From contig JBKJHW010000040.1 of NCBI GenBank assembly GCA_046598935.1, positions 1 to 56,678 on the forward strand: a stretch of 56,678 nt of DNA. Reading direction: 5' to 3'. Source of the DNA: SCUN01 sp046598935. Lineage in GTDB: Bacteria; Acidobacteriota; Vicinamibacteria; Vicinamibacterales; SCN-69-37. Both the position numbers and the translations under genes were made by a program. Positions 1 to 8,259 of this stretch are shown piece by piece (position 1 is the stretch's first letter; every line of letters starts with the position of its first letter). The notes under the pieces were generated by a model. The model saw nothing but the letters and a program-made list of their open reading frames with translations, was not told the DNA's origin and ran no database searches.

Positions 1-1
1 C

Positions 2-178
2 GAAGGCACCTATAAGCTCGATGTTGCCGTGCACAAGAAGGACGGCGCGCCGTACGACTACCACCGCCTGCTCTACACGTTCCGTGTGAAGTCCCGCACC
101 AAAGACGCCGGCATCTATCGCCCGCGCCATCACTGGAAGTTCTCGGATACCGCCAAACTCACGCGGAAAACCGACTGA
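2..178 (+). CDS. C-terminal fragment of a Wzt-like polysaccharide ABC transporter ATPase
   Basis: The window opens inside this gene; only the last 58 codons are present, ending in TGA. The segment carries aromatic residues in a YDYHRLLYTFRV pattern followed by an IYRPRHHW pattern. This resembles the end of the C-terminal carbohydrate-binding domain found on ATPases that export O-antigen or teichoic acid-like polymers (Wzt/TagH type). The ATPase core lies outside the window, so the call rests on this tail and on the next gene, a sugar nucleotidyltransferase 5 bp downstream that fits a surface-polysaccharide operon. It could be another beta-sandwich protein with the same tail. Confidence 0.5.
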   Translation, partial: EGTYKLDVAVHKKDGAPYDYHRLLYTFRVKSRTKDAGIYRPRHHWKFSDTAKLTRKTD

Positions 179-183
179 TCGCC

Positions 184-651
184 GTGGCCGTCCTTGCGCT
201 GGAGGGAGGTCAAGCGTTCGCCGCGGCACTTCGCCGCGCGGGTAAGAGCGTCGTTTTCACGAACGGCGTTTACGATCTGCTGCATCCCGGCCACGTTCGA
301 TATCTGAAGGCGGCCCGCGCGCTCGGCGACGCCCTCCTCGTCGGCGTCAATTCAGACCGGTCGGTTCGCACGATCAAGGGACCGACGCGCCCAATCACCA
401 ATGAGAACGAGCGCGCCGAGATTCTGGCTGCGCTGGCGTGCGTCGACGCGGCGGTCATCTTCGACGAAGACACACCGGCAGACATCATCAAGGCAATCCA
501 GCCGGATGTGCTGGTCAAAGGCGCGGACTGGGCCGCCGACGCAATCGTCGGCCGCGAGACGGTTGAAGCTCGCGGTGGGCGTGTCGTTCGAATGCCGATT
601 GAAGAAGGCTGGTCGACGACCGGGATCATTGCGCGAATCGGCCGTCGGTAG
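184..651 (+). CDS. rfaE2: D-glycero-beta-D-manno-heptose 1-phosphate adenylyltransferase (RfaE/HldE C-terminal domain type)
   Basis: This 155-residue cytidylyltransferase-fold enzyme is expected to activate a heptose phosphate with a nucleotide to make an NDP-heptose for LPS core or another surface glycan. Visible motifs are the nucleotide-binding NGVYDLLHPGH segment at about residues 27-37, the VGVNSD strand, a KGADW segment near residue 112, and a WSTTGII tail that matches the family's conserved STT motif. Its length fits the stand-alone adenylyltransferase; the kinase half of the bifunctional HldE is absent. Translation probably starts at the GTG at 184, 5 bp after the preceding gene, so the two are likely co-transcribed. 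Confidence 0.88.
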   Translation: MAVLALEGGQAFAAALRRAGKSVVFTNGVYDLLHPGHVRYLKAARALGDALLVGVNSDRSVRTIKGPTRPITNENERAEILAALACVDAAVIFDEDTPADIIKAIQPDVLVKGADWAADAIVGRETVEARGGRVVRMPIEEGWSTTGIIARIGRR

Positions 652-666
652 CGGTACGATCAAGGT

Positions 667-3600
667 TTGCTCCACCCGTCGGGATCGCTCGCCTTCAGAA
701 CGCTGCTGAAATCATCTGCGGCAGGGAGCGGTCTGTCTCGAACCGCCCCATCCGTTTCCGGATTGACCCCTGCGGCCGCGGCCTACTTTGCTGCGATGGC
801 CTCGCTTGATGGTCCGGTGTTTCTCGTTGTCCCCGCCGACGTCGACGTTGAGCAATTTGTGTCTGACACCCGATTTTTTGTCGGCGCACTGCAGGGCTTG
901 AGCGACGCGTCGGCCGGCGACCAGGTCCTGGCTTTTCCGTCCCAGGAAGTCGACCCGTATCGCGGCCTGACGCCGCATCTCGAGGTCGCTTCCGCGCGCG
1001 CGCGCGCCCTGTTCGCGCTTGCCGCGCGAAACGCGCGAGTCGTGATCGCGTCATCCCGCGCGCTCATTCCCAGGCTCAGCGCGCCGGACCGGCTCGCTTC
1101 CGCCGGCGGCGTCCTTCGGCCCGGCGATGAAATCGCACCCGGCGACCTCGGCGCGCGGCTCGCGCGCGCAGGTTTCACGCCGCAGGATCCTGTGGACGAG
1201 CACGGTGAGTTTTTTGTGCGCGGCGGTGTCGTCGACATTTACCCGGCCTCGGAAGCGCAGCCGGTTCGCCTCGAATTCATCGGCGACACGATCGAGTCGC
1301 TACGGCGCTATGACGCCGCTACGCAACGTTCGCTCCTGGCGCTCGATCAGATTCCAATCATTCCTCAGCGCGAGTTGCTCGAGGATCCATCGGCGCCGGA
1401 CGATCCGACGCGGTTCGACCGCAGCTCCCATGTGATTGACTACGTCCGGCTGGCGGGCGCGCAGGTGCTCACCTTCGAGATCGACGATATCGAACTGCGC
1501 GGTCTGGAGCTGGAAGACCAGTGGCGTAAAAGCTCCGAGATCGTGCAAGAGCGCGAACGGACTGAGCAAGAGGCGGTCGGCCGAGGCCGTCAGGCGCCGC
1601 CGCTCGAAACACTCGCGCTGCCGTGGACCACGATCGGGCCTTGGCTGAAATCCGGCCGGCACATCACACAACTCGCGCTAGACGATGTCCTGCAACCCAC
1701 TCAGGATGGCGTCGCCGCCGGCACCACGCATGTCTCGTGCCAGCCGGCGCCGGAATTCAAAGGCCGTATCGCCGACTGGGTCGACGAAATCCGCGCCGCT
1801 CGCAGCCGCAACGAGACGATCGTGTTCGTCGCCGCGAGCTCGGGCCGCGCGGAACGCACAATCGAGCTGCTCGCCGACTATGAGATTCGCGCGCGCGCCG
1901 TCGGCGAATCAGACGACCTGTTCGCGACGGCGGTGCTCGTCACGACGGGTCATCTGTCGAAGGGCTTCAAGTTGCCGGCTGCGGCGCTACAGATTTACAG
2001 CGAGTCGGATCTGTTCGACGAAGACCGCCGCGGGCACGAACGCCGGAAATCGGCGACCAGCACATTTCTCTCGGACTTCCGCGACCTCAAGATCGGCGAC
2101 CTCGTCGTGCATGTCGACAACGGCATCGGCCGATTCGTGGGCCTGAAGCAGATCGTCATGGGCGGTCCAGGTTCCGACACGCACGAGTTCATGGAGCTGC
2201 GCTACGCGGGCGAGGACAAGCTGTTTGTCCCCGTCGAACGGCTCGACCTCGTCCAGAAGTACACCGGCGGCTCAACGCCGGCGCTCGACAAACTCGGCGG
2301 CACCACCTGGGAAAAAGCCAAAACGCGCGTCAAGAAGGCGATGCGCGATATGGCGGAAGAGCTGCTCAAGCTCTACGCCGCCCGCAAGGCGACCGGGGGC
2401 TACGCATTCAGCGCCGACACGCATTGGCAGCAGGAGTTCAACGACGCGTTCGAACACGATCTGACACCCGACCAGAAATCCGCGACGGCCGACATCACGC
2501 GCGACATGGAAGCCAACATTGCGATGGATCGCCTGCTCTGCGGGGACGTCGGCTACGGCAAGACGGAAGTCGCCATGCGCGCGGCCTTCAAAGCTGTGAT
2601 GGACGGAAAGCAGGTCGCCTTCCTGGCGCCGACCACGGTGCTCGCCTTCCAGCACGAGAGGACACTGCGGGAGCGTTTTGCCGGATTCCCGGTCCGCACC
2701 GACGTCGTCAGCCGGTTTCGATCGAAGCAGGAACAGAAAGAGATCCTCGCGAAGCTCGCCGCCGGCCAGCTCGACATCATCGTCGGTACGCACCGCATCC
2801 TGTCGAAAGACGTGGTGTTCAAGGATCTCGGTCTGCTCGTTGTCGATGAGGAACAGCGATTTGGCGTTTCGCACAAGGAGCGCATCAAACAGATGCGCAA
2901 ACGCGTCGATGTCCTGACGATGACCGCGACGCCGATTCCGCGAACGCTGAATATGTCGCTTGCGGGGATTCGCGACATGTCGGTCATCGAGACACCGCCG
3001 CGCGACCGTCTCTCGATCCAGACACACGTCGTTCGTTTCGATCAGGACGTGATCCAGAAAGCGATCGGCACGGAGCTCGAGCGCGGCGGCCAGGTATTCT
3101 TCGTGCACAACCGCGTCGAATCGATTTTCTCGATCGCGAACCTCATCACGCGGCTTGTGCCGAACGCGCGCGTGGCCGTCGGGCACGGTCAGATGGGCGA
3201 CGATGACCTCGAGGCCGTGATGGTGGATTTCGTCGCGAAGAAGTTCGACATTCTGGTCGCGACGACGATCATCGAGAACGGTCTCGACATACCGAACGCG
3301 AACACCATCATCGTTAATCGAGCGGATCGGTACGGCCTGGCGCAGCTGTACCAGTTGCGCGGCCGAGTCGGCCGGTCCGACAGGCGTGCCTACGCCTATC
3401 TGCTTGTGCCGCCTGATGAAACGCTGTCGCCGATTTCGCGCAGGCGGCTTGCCGCGATCCGCGAGTTCAGTGATCTTGGCAGCGGCTTCCGTATTGCGGC
3501 GCTGGATCTCGAGATTCGCGGCGCCGGCAATCTTCTTGGCGGCGAGCAGAGCGGCCACATTGAGGCGGTCGGCTTCGACATGTACATGAAGCTGCTCGAA

Positions 3601-4257
3601 GACACGATCAAGCAATTGAAGGGCGAGGACCTTGATGACGAGCGCCGGGCGACGGTGAATCTGCGCCTGGACTTCAAGATCGAAGAGACCGTGATCGGCG
3701 ACATGAACCAGCGGCTGTCCGTGTATCGGCGGATGGCCGGTGTGCGATCCATCGAAGAGCTCGATCGGCTGGTCGAGGAACTGCGCGACCGGTACGGCGC
3801 GCCGACCGATTCGATCCTCAATCTGGCTGAGTTCGCGCGTATTCGGGTGATGGCCGACACGATCGGGCTCGACAGCATCGAGCGCGAAGGCAAGGTTGTG
3901 ATGCTCAAGTTCAGGGCGGATGCCAAGCTCGACCCGGTCTGGCTGTTCAAGCTCGTCAAAGAGCGCGGCGATCTCCTTCTTCTGCCGCCGGCCATCCTGA
4001 AGCTCGAGCTGACGAAACCTTCGGAACCGCCGCAAAGGGGCACGGCCTCCCAGGTTGTGGCGAAGTCTAAGAAGAGACCGGTTTCCACCACCTCGTCGTG
4101 GTGGACGGCCCGGGCGAAGGCCGGGGAAGTGACCCCGGGTTTCAGCCGGGAGGTCATTTTGGCTCCCGGTGCCCTCGATCCGCGGGCGGCTGACGGGTTG
4201 TTCGAGCGGTTGGGCGATGTGCTGACGGCTTTAAGTAACGGGATTCAGGCCAAATAG
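667..4257 (+). CDS. mfd: transcription-repair coupling factor Mfd
   Basis: Mfd pushes stalled RNA polymerase off DNA and recruits UvrA. The order is typical: UvrB-like N-terminal region (about residues 30-350), RNA polymerase-interacting CarD-like domain (about 480-560, with GDLVVHVDNGIGRF), then a RecG-type SF2 motor with Walker A GYGKT near residue 628, the DEEQ box near 727 and the TATPIPRTL motif, then the C-terminal TRCF domain. The 1196-residue length is normal. The TTG at 667 is chosen because sequence ahead of the first ATG (near 796) still aligns with the Mfd N-terminus. Residues about 1120-1160 form a low-complexity insertion just before the final conserved strand; its DNA holds a perfect 8-bp palindrome. 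It lies 15 bp after the nucleotidyltransferase gene. Confidence 0.97.
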   Translation: MLHPSGSLAFRTLLKSSAAGSGLSRTAPSVSGLTPAAAAYFAAMASLDGPVFLVVPADVDVEQFVSDTRFFVGALQGLSDASAGDQVLAFPSQEVDPYRGLTPHLEVASARARALFALAARNARVVIASSRALIPRLSAPDRLASAGGVLRPGDEIAPGDLGARLARAGFTPQDPVDEHGEFFVRGGVVDIYPASEAQPVRLEFIGDTIESLRRYDAATQRSLLALDQIPIIPQRELLEDPSAPDDPTRFDRSSHVIDYVRLAGAQVLTFEIDDIELRGLELEDQWRKSSEIVQERERTEQEAVGRGRQAPPLETLALPWTTIGPWLKSGRHITQLALDDVLQPTQDGVAAGTTHVSCQPAPEFKGRIADWVDEIRAARSRNETIVFVAASSGRAERTIELLADYEIRARAVGESDDLFATAVLVTTGHLSKGFKLPAAALQIYSESDLFDEDRRGHERRKSATSTFLSDFRDLKIGDLVVHVDNGIGRFVGLKQIVMGGPGSDTHEFMELRYAGEDKLFVPVERLDLVQKYTGGSTPALDKLGGTTWEKAKTRVKKAMRDMAEELLKLYAARKATGGYAFSADTHWQQEFNDAFEHDLTPDQKSATADITRDMEANIAMDRLLCGDVGYGKTEVAMRAAFKAVMDGKQVAFLAPTTVLAFQHERTLRERFAGFPVRTDVVSRFRSKQEQKEILAKLAAGQLDIIVGTHRILSKDVVFKDLGLLVVDEEQRFGVSHKERIKQMRKRVDVLTMTATPIPRTLNMSLAGIRDMSVIETPPRDRLSIQTHVVRFDQDVIQKAIGTELERGGQVFFVHNRVESIFSIANLITRLVPNARVAVGHGQMGDDDLEAVMVDFVAKKFDILVATTIIENGLDIPNANTIIVNRADRYGLAQLYQLRGRVGRSDRRAYAYLLVPPDETLSPISRRRLAAIREFSDLGSGFRIAALDLEIRGAGNLLGGEQSGHIEAVGFDMYMKLLEDTIKQLKGEDLDDERRATVNLRLDFKIEETVIGDMNQRLSVYRRMAGVRSIEELDRLVEELRDRYGAPTDSILNLAEFARIRVMADTIGLDSIEREGKVVMLKFRADAKLDPVWLFKLVKERGDLLLLPPAILKLELTKPSEPPQRGTASQVVAKSKKRPVSTTSSWWTARAKAGEVTPGFSREVILAPGALDPRAADGLFERLGDVLTALSNGIQAK

Positions 4258-4262
4258 CCGCG

Positions 4263-4285
4263 CCCGGCGCTCAGGTGGCGCCGGG
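4263..4285 (+). terminator. GC-rich stem-loop after mfd
   Basis: An 8-bp perfect stem (CCCGGCGC / GCGCCGGG) with a 7-nt loop starts five bases after the mfd stop codon. No T-run follows, so it is at best a weak or Rho-assisted terminator or an RNA-stabilising hairpin. Confidence 0.45.
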
Positions 4286-4300
4286 TCGTCTCGGCAAGCT

Positions 4301-4347
4301 AACATCGCTTGGATAAGCTAGGCGAACATCGCTTGGATAAGCCAAGC
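4301..4347. repeat. two 18-bp direct repeats plus small hairpin in the leader of the parvulin gene
   Basis: The 18-mer AACATCGCTTGGATAAGC occurs at 4301-4318 and again at 4325-4342, a 24-bp period. The second copy continues into CCAAGC, so GCTTGG (4331-4336) and CCAAGC (4342-4347) can form a hairpin just upstream of the next gene. It could be an operator or leader structure, or simply an intergenic duplication. Confidence 0.6.
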
Positions 4348-4375
4348 TAACATATTGACCAGTAGGAACTTACAG

Positions 4376-5464
4376 ATGAAAACCTCAATGATTTTTGTCG
4401 CCGCAATCGTTCTGGCCGCCATCGCTCAGCCGCTTGCGCAGACACCGGCTCCAGCCGCGGTGCAGTCCGGTGGCGTCATCCTCGAGCAGGTTCTCGTCAA
4501 GGTCAACGGCGAGATCTTCACCAAGACCGAGCTCGAGGCAAAGCAGATTGCCGCGCTTCGGGAGCAGAATCGCCAGGTCAACAACCCGGCCGACCTGAAA
4601 AATGACGCCGCGCTCAAAGCGCTGCTGCTCGAGGTGACGCCGACGCTCCTCGTCGACGCGATCGATGAGCTGCTCATCGTGCAGCGCGGCCGTGAGCTGG
4701 GCCTGACGCCGACTGCTGCTCAGCTCACCGACGCCGCGGACCGGATCAAGAAGCAGAACAACATCGCCAACGATGCGCAGTTCCGTGCCGCGCTGGTTGA
4801 ATCGGGGATGTCGTACGAAGAGTTCGAAAAAAATCTCGAGAAACAGTACGTCGTTGCGCGCGTGCAGCAGCAGGAGATCATGCCGCGCGTGCAACTAACG
4901 GAGGAAGAATCGAAAGAGTATTACCGCACGCACACCAAGGAATTCGAGAAGCCCGCGACCATCACGATTCGCGACATCTTTGTGTCGGTGCCGACGACGG
5001 CCGCCGGCGTGAATGTCGCCGCGGACGATGAGGCTGCGAAGAAGGTGGCGGATATTCGCGCGCGCGCGGTGAACGGCGAGGACTTTACCAAGCTGGTCGC
5101 CGAGGTTTCGGAATCGCCGTCGAAGGCGAATGGCGGATTGATCGGGCCGATCAATGTCTCGGAGCTTGCGCCGCAGGTGCGCACGATTATCGACAAACTC
5201 AAGGTCGGCGAAGTGTCCGAGCCGGTCCGGACGCCGAACGGCTATCAGCTGATCAAGCTGGAAACGCGAAGCGAAGCGGCGCCGGAGGCGTTCGAAGCCG
5301 TGCGCGACCAGATCGCCGAGAAGGTCGGATCCTCGCGCATGGATGGCGAGCAGAAAAAGTACATCGAGAAGCTGCGCGCGCAGGCGATCATCGAGTGGAA
5401 GAACGACGACCTGAAGAGGATGTACGAACAGAAGATGGCGGCCAAGTCGCCCGAGGGTCAGTGA
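4376..5464 (+). CDS. periplasmic SurA/PpiD-like parvulin peptidyl-prolyl isomerase
   Basis: This exported foldase and chaperone probably helps outer-membrane proteins fold. The ATG at 4376 begins a clear signal peptide (MKTSMIFVAAIVLAAIAQPLAQ) and has an AGGA-containing ribosome site about 10 bp upstream; the in-frame TTG at 4355 would only add residues ahead of the signal. After the signal comes a SurA N-terminal-like chaperone region containing VKVNGEIFTKTELE. A rotamase domain follows at roughly residues 200-310 with the family's FTKLVAEVSESPSKANGG and GEVSEPVRTPNGYQLIKL patterns. A lysine-rich helical tail closes the protein. Only one parvulin domain is present, unlike E. coli SurA, which has two. 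The stop codon overlaps the start of the NusG paralogue (GTGA). Confidence 0.88.
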   Translation: MKTSMIFVAAIVLAAIAQPLAQTPAPAAVQSGGVILEQVLVKVNGEIFTKTELEAKQIAALREQNRQVNNPADLKNDAALKALLLEVTPTLLVDAIDELLIVQRGRELGLTPTAAQLTDAADRIKKQNNIANDAQFRAALVESGMSYEEFEKNLEKQYVVARVQQQEIMPRVQLTEEESKEYYRTHTKEFEKPATITIRDIFVSVPTTAAGVNVAADDEAAKKVADIRARAVNGEDFTKLVAEVSESPSKANGGLIGPINVSELAPQVRTIIDKLKVGEVSEPVRTPNGYQLIKLETRSEAAPEAFEAVRDQIAEKVGSSRMDGEQKKYIEKLRAQAIIEWKNDDLKRMYEQKMAAKSPEGQ

Positions 5465-5949
5465 TCCAGTGGTACGCCGTGTGGACTCGCTCGCGTCACG
5501 AGCAGGTCGTACGCGAGCAACTGGCCCGCAAGGGCATGGACGCGTTTCTCCCGACGATCAAGAAGTGGAGCCGCTGGAAAGACCGCAGGAAGCAGATTGA
5601 TTGGCCGCTCTTCCCCGGCTACTGCTTCGCGAAATTTTCACTCAACGATCGTCTCGCCGTCCTGAAGTCGTCCGGCGTCGTCAGCATCGTGTCGTTCAAC
5701 GGCGAGATGGCGCCGATTCCCGAGCACGAGATCGACAGCATTCGCACGCTGATCGAAACAGACCTCCAGTTCGATCCCTGCCCGATGATCAAGGAGGGCG
5801 AGATGGTCGAAGTTGTTCACGGCCCGCTTCGCGGGGTCGTTGGCCGCCTGGTTCGCAAGGGCGCGCACGCACGGCTCTTTTTGTCTGTCGAATTGATTGG
5901 ACAGGGCGTGTCGGTTGAAGTGGATGCTGCCGACGTCAAGCCCTACTAA
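5461..5949 (+). CDS. NusG-family specialised antitermination factor (RfaH/UpxY-like)
   Basis: This 162-residue NusG paralogue begins with WYAVWTRSRHEQVVREQL, the NGN-domain signature, followed by a PLFPGYCFAKF strand. It ends with a KOW segment at about residues 120-140 (HGPLRGVVGRLVRK). Such paralogues bind RNA polymerase and promote elongation of particular long operons, often those for surface polysaccharides. The GTG at 5461 overlaps the parvulin stop as GTGA, indicating translational coupling. A housekeeping NusG normally sits between secE and rplK; neither is here, which argues for a specialised paralogue. The Wzt-like and heptose genes upstream make a polysaccharide target plausible, but that is inference. 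Confidence 0.82.
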   Translation: MIQWYAVWTRSRHEQVVREQLARKGMDAFLPTIKKWSRWKDRRKQIDWPLFPGYCFAKFSLNDRLAVLKSSGVVSIVSFNGEMAPIPEHEIDSIRTLIETDLQFDPCPMIKEGEMVEVVHGPLRGVVGRLVRKGAHARLFLSVELIGQGVSVEVDAADVKPY

Positions 5950-5952
5950 GTG

Positions 5953-5983
5953 CCAGAGTTCCAAAGTTCCTGAGTAAGAGTTC
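5953..5983. repeat. dispersed GTTCC-type intergenic repeat, copy A
   Basis: This 31-bp stretch in the gap before dusB matches the reverse complement of 27541-27571 at 28 of 31 positions. It continues to about 6000 with further GTTCC-containing units. It is noncoding and made of short degenerate GTTCC/GAACC words. Confidence 0.75.
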
Positions 5984-6003
5984 CAAGGTTCCAGAGTGCC
6001 ACG

Positions 6004-7092
6004 ATGAAGATTGGACAAATCACACTCGCGCATCCGGTTGCGCTCGCGCCAATGGCGGGCATGACAGACACTGCGTTTCGCCGGTTGGTGAAGCGTCGTG
6101 GCGGGTGCGGTTTGGTCGTCACCGAAATGGTCAGCTCTGAAGGACTGGTTCGCGGCATCGACCGCACGCTCGAGTACGCGGAGTACACGGAAGAAGAACG
6201 GCCCGTGTCGATCCAGATCTTTGGCGGCGATCCGTCGAAGATGGCCGATGCCGCGCAGATCGTCGAGGGCATGGGCGCCGACATCGTGGACATCAACATG
6301 GGATGTCCCGTGCAGAAGATCGCCAAGCACAACGTCGGATGCAGTTTGATGCGCGAGCCCAAGCATGCCGCGGATGTCGTGCGCGCGATGGCGAAGGCCG
6401 TGCGCATTCCGGTGACCGTGAAGATGCGCGCCGGCTGGAACGAGCACGAAATGAATGCGCCGTTGCTCGCGAAGATGGTCGAGGACGCTGGTGCCGCGGC
6501 GATCGCCGTCCACGGGCGTACAGCCGCGCAGTCGTACTCGGGCGAATCCGATTGGGATTTCATTTCCAGAGTCGCCAGGGGGGTGTCGATCCCCGTGTTC
6601 GGCTCAGGAGACTGCGTCGAGCCGGATCAGGTGATTTCGCGCCTGGCACATCAGAATGTCGGCGGAGTGCTCGTCGGGCGCGGCGCGCTCAGGAATCCGT
6701 GGATCTTTCGACAGGCCGCGGATCTCGCGGCCGGTCGCGTCGCGACGCCGGTCACGCTGCAGGACCGCGGCGAGTTTCTGCTCGAGTACCTGGACCTCCT
6801 GATGACCGAACGCCTGAACGAAGCGCACGGCTTCCGGCACGCCGCGCCAGGCTACGACCCACAGGAACCGGCCAAAGGCCGCGCCAAGTGGGTCATCAAT
6901 AAATTGAGAGCCCTAAACTCCTGGTATACAAAGGGCCTGATCGGGGGATCTCAGTTGCGCGTCGCCATCAACAGCTGCGAGACAATTGATAGCTTAAGAC
7001 TGACTATTGTCGACTTCTTTGGCATCCAGCCAAAAACAACTAGCGTCCAGGATCAGCGTCCGCTCGCAGTATTGCCAGAAAAGACGGCCTAA
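6004..7092 (+). CDS. dusB: tRNA-dihydrouridine synthase (DusB family)
   Basis: This FMN enzyme reduces uridines to dihydrouridine in tRNA D-loops. Diagnostic features are the N-terminal LAPMAGMTDTAFRRL segment, the TEMVSSEGL strand, IVDINMGCPVQKI with the catalytic cysteine near residue 101, the VTVKMRAGW motif, AIAVHGRTAAQ, and GGVLVGRGALRNPWIF for phosphate binding. A C-terminal helical tRNA-binding domain follows. Length (362) is slightly above typical because about 25 residues follow the conserved VDFFG end. Those last 33 codons overlap the convergent Dabb gene and are AT-rich, so the tail may have been altered when that gene arrived. Confidence 0.95.
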   Translation: MKIGQITLAHPVALAPMAGMTDTAFRRLVKRRGGCGLVVTEMVSSEGLVRGIDRTLEYAEYTEEERPVSIQIFGGDPSKMADAAQIVEGMGADIVDINMGCPVQKIAKHNVGCSLMREPKHAADVVRAMAKAVRIPVTVKMRAGWNEHEMNAPLLAKMVEDAGAAAIAVHGRTAAQSYSGESDWDFISRVARGVSIPVFGSGDCVEPDQVISRLAHQNVGGVLVGRGALRNPWIFRQAADLAAGRVATPVTLQDRGEFLLEYLDLLMTERLNEAHGFRHAAPGYDPQEPAKGRAKWVINKLRALNSWYTKGLIGGSQLRVAINSCETIDSLRLTIVDFFGIQPKTTSVQDQRPLAVLPEKTA

Positions 7093-7347
7093 CCCCGCGT
7101 GCAGCGGGTGCTCCAGGTATGCCAGAAGCCCATCTGCATCGTTGAATTCAACTACGCTGACATAAGAATAGGTTTTATCACCTATTATCGCCTCGTATCC
7201 AGCACCCACTAGCTGGCGCTCTGCCACCATCGACCGAACCACCGAAGGAATCTGCTTGAACGCGATCTTCATCGTGTTCAGAAAATTTTCCCGGTCCCCT
7301 TCGGTGATCGTCGCCTTGGGTTCGAACAAGACGACGTGGGCGATCAT
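6994..7347 (-). CDS. Dabb (stress-responsive alpha/beta barrel) family protein
   Basis: The 117-residue protein begins MIAHVVLFEPKATIT and has the small ferredoxin-like fold pattern of Dabb proteins: an opening MxxHVVLF strand, a helix with a following SMVAERQL segment, SYVSVVEFNDADGLLAYLEHP, and a closing helix. Dabb proteins form dimeric barrels; functions vary and the substrate cannot be read here. Its DNA is much more AT-rich than its surroundings (7141-7200 is 23 G+C of 60 by hand count), suggesting transfer. It overlaps dusB tail to tail by 99 bp, and its first codon overlaps the stop of the repeat-protein gene upstream by 4 bp, so those two are probably co-transcribed. Confidence 0.8.
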   Translation of the reverse strand: MIAHVVLFEPKATITEGDRENFLNTMKIAFKQIPSVVRSMVAERQLVGAGYEAIIGDKTYSYVSVVEFNDADGLLAYLEHPLHAGLGRLFWQYCERTLILDASCFWLDAKEVDNSQS

Positions 7348-8240
7348 TCTTTCGGGCCGCGCTTAGGTCCCATCGGGCCTCGCGGTCCTCGCGCCGGTCC
7401 ACTACCGAACCGTTTCGGTCCGCCGAACGATTTACCGCCGCCAAACTTCTTAGGCCCGCCGAAAGACTTTCCGGCGCCGAACGGTTTTGGCGCGCCGAAT
7501 TTCTTCGGCCCGAATGACGGCTTGCGGTCCGGATCAAATGGTTTGCGATCACCAAACGGTTTCTTGTCGCCAAACGGCTTCCGTTCACCGAACGGCTTGC
7601 GCTCGCCGAAGGATTTCCGCTCTCCGGCGGCTGGCTTGCGATCGCTGAACGGTTTGCGCTCACCGAAAGACTTGCGCTCGCCATCGAACGGCTTGCGGTC
7701 TCCGAAAGGCTTTCGTTCGCCGGACGGTTTTCGCTCGCCGAATGATTTTCGCTCGCCATCGAACGGCTTGCGGTCTCCGTACGGTTTTCGGTCCCCAAAA
7801 GGCTTTTTGTCGGCGTAGGGCTTTCGATCGGCGAACGGCTTCCGCTCGGCAAAGGGCTTGCGCGCAGCGAACGGCGGCTTCTCCGCAGGTGTTTCCGATG
7901 ACGGCGCTCCCTCGCCTGGCTTGCTGAAGGCGCGCTCCTTGAAGCGCGCGCGCCGCACGTCTCGCGGGATGTCGTACTTCGCACGCGGGTCTTTGTGATC
8001 ACCGCCCGGGCGCCAGTCTGCCTTGCGCTCGCGGCGCACGTCATCTTTGCCGAGACCGGCAGCCAGCGCTTCGTCGCGCGATCCGAAAAAGCGCGAACCG
8101 TCGAACCATTTGATCTCGGCGTCCGGCTGCGTGCGCTGCAACTGGTGCAGCGTCGTTTCCAGCATGGCCTTGTCGCTCGATCGAAATGACGTCGGCACGT
8201 CGCCCGACACGATTACCCAGTATTTTCCTGCTCTCGCCAT
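7344..8240 (-). CDS. hypothetical basic protein with about 20 RKPFGD-type hexapeptide repeats
   Basis: Function unknown. Residues 1 to about 75 look folded (MARAGKYWVIVSGDVPTSF, then amphipathic helices and a KWFDGSRFFGS segment). Residues about 120-260 are a degenerate tandem array of hexapeptides with consensus (D/E)-R-K-P-F-G, and the last 40 residues are G/P/K/R-rich. The array combines regularly spaced Phe/Tyr, alternating charge and Gly, the composition of disordered, RNA-binding or phase-separating segments. The reverse strand is also open because the repeat lacks stops there, but that reading has no start or composition support. The downstream Dabb gene overlaps by 4 bp. No homologue is recognised; lysine and arginine abundance suggests a nucleic-acid partner, by inference only. 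Confidence 0.8.
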   Translation of the reverse strand: MARAGKYWVIVSGDVPTSFRSSDKAMLETTLHQLQRTQPDAEIKWFDGSRFFGSRDEALAAGLGKDDVRRERKADWRPGGDHKDPRAKYDIPRDVRRARFKERAFSKPGEGAPSSETPAEKPPFAARKPFAERKPFADRKPYADKKPFGDRKPYGDRKPFDGERKSFGERKPSGERKPFGDRKPFDGERKSFGERKPFSDRKPAAGERKSFGERKPFGERKPFGDKKPFGDRKPFDPDRKPSFGPKKFGAPKPFGAGKSFGGPKKFGGGKSFGGPKRFGSGPARGPRGPMGPKRGPKE

Positions 8241-8259
8241 AGTTGTCTCGTGTTCTCAG

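Noticed and set aside
2272..4035. Minus-strand open frame of 587 codons inside mfd
   Set aside because: It mirrors the third-position GC pattern of mfd, is rich in Arg/His/Asp without recognisable motifs, and mfd is unmistakable on the other strand.
7336..7818. Plus-strand frame with FGPP/FRSPNG repeats opposite the hexapeptide-repeat gene
   Set aside because: It is the reverse-strand reading of the same repeat DNA. The minus frame has a folded N-terminal domain and overlaps its downstream neighbour by 4 bp.
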